A stretch of 15,064 nucleotides of DNA, taken from contig JALAGK010000422.1 of assembly GCA_022712475.1 (NCBI GenBank), forward strand, positions 1 to 15,064. Reading direction: 5' to 3'. Source of the stretch: Enterobacteriaceae bacterium (lineage in GTDB: Bacteria > Pseudomonadota > Gammaproteobacteria > Enterobacterales > Enterobacteriaceae). The notes under the pieces are model-generated. The model was not told where the DNA came from and ran no database searches. It saw only the letters and a list, made by a program, of their open reading frames with translations. Below, one piece after another: positions 14,963 to 15,064 of this stretch. The position numbers were made by a program, and so were the translations under genes. Numbering within the stretch: position 1 is the stretch's first letter; each line of letters starts with the position of its first letter.

Positions 14963-15038
14963 GCCCGGATAGCTCAGTCGGTAGAGCAGCGGATTGAAAA
15001 TCCGCGTGTCCCTGGTTCGATTCCGGGTCCGGGCACCA
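14963..15038 (+). tRNA. pheV: tRNA-Phe (anticodon GAA)
   Basis: The 76-nt cloverleaf is complete. The acceptor stem pairs GCCCGGA with TCCGGGC, the D arm contains AGCTCAGTCGGTAGAGC, the anticodon GAA is at 14996-14998 with the loop TTGAAAA, the T arm has GGTTCGATTC, and CCA is encoded at 15036-15038. It differs from E. coli tRNA-Phe only by compensated stem changes (anticodon stem G-C in place of another pair, T stem). The symbol follows its place near speC as for E. coli pheV. The 3' end of pheV is a well-known integration site for genomic islands. Confidence 0.97.
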
Positions 15039-15046
15039 CGAATTAC

Positions 15047-15064
15047 AAGGCCTCGCTGAAAAGC
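15047..15064 (+). terminator. Start of the tRNA-Phe terminator, cut by window edge
   Basis: The left arm AAGGCCTCGCT (15047-15057), a GAAA tetraloop (15058-15061) and the first three bases of the right arm (AGC) are visible. The rest of the hairpin and any T-run would lie past the window edge. Confidence 0.5.

Noticed and set aside
1..15064. Mobile elements, CRISPR arrays and long repeats
   Set aside because: No transposase, integrase, regular spacer-repeat pattern or long direct repeat was seen; base composition looks even throughout.

Overview
The window is a stretch of conserved chromosomal backbone from a gamma-proteobacterium of the order Enterobacterales. Nearly every protein can be aligned by eye along its full length with its Escherichia coli K-12 counterpart, and catalytic residues often fall at identical positions. 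Gene order follows the E. coli rsmE-to-speC segment and ends at a tRNA-Phe gene of the pheV type. Genus cannot be fixed by reading alone. There is no insertion sequence, prophage, CRISPR array or obvious foreign block.

Layout. (1) 1-2565, plus strand: the 3' part of rsmE (cut by the window edge), gshB, yqgE and ruvX. (2) 2709-4247, minus strand: a pilus-retraction-type ATPase (yggR) followed 48 nt later by a GNAT acetyltransferase related to YjaB, which is not at this place in E. coli. (3) 4267-7619, plus strand: yggS, yggT, yggU, rdgB and hemW, tightly packed and probably one operon, starting only 19 nt from the divergent yggR start. (4) 7620-7845: a spacer with a strong two-way terminator, where E. 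coli carries yggM and ansB. (5) 7846-9647, minus strand: trmB, yggL and yggN as one operon. (6) 9802-12338, plus strand: mutY, yggX and mltC, divergent from trmB. (7) A GC-rich hairpin separates mltC from the convergent speC (12376-14517); E. coli has nupG here. (8) 14518-14962: a 445-nt gene-free region holding the speC 5' leader and the tRNA promoter; E. coli yqgA is absent. (9) 14963-15038: tRNA-Phe(GAA), with the start of its terminator at the window edge.

Functionally this is a housekeeping set: glutathione synthesis (gshB), rRNA and tRNA methylation (rsmE, trmB), 16S rRNA end processing (ruvX), PLP homeostasis (yggS), nucleotide-pool and oxidative-damage repair (rdgB, mutY, yggX), heme trafficking (hemW), murein turnover (mltC) and putrescine synthesis (speC). 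Start/stop overlaps (TAATG, GTGA, 8 nt) recur and suggest translational coupling.

No clearly new system is present. The least explained parts are the speC leader (two overlapping 32-codon ORFs plus several hairpins), the YjaB-like GNAT with an altered acetyl-CoA loop residue behind yggR, the C-terminal tail of YggR, and the three places where E. coli genes are missing.
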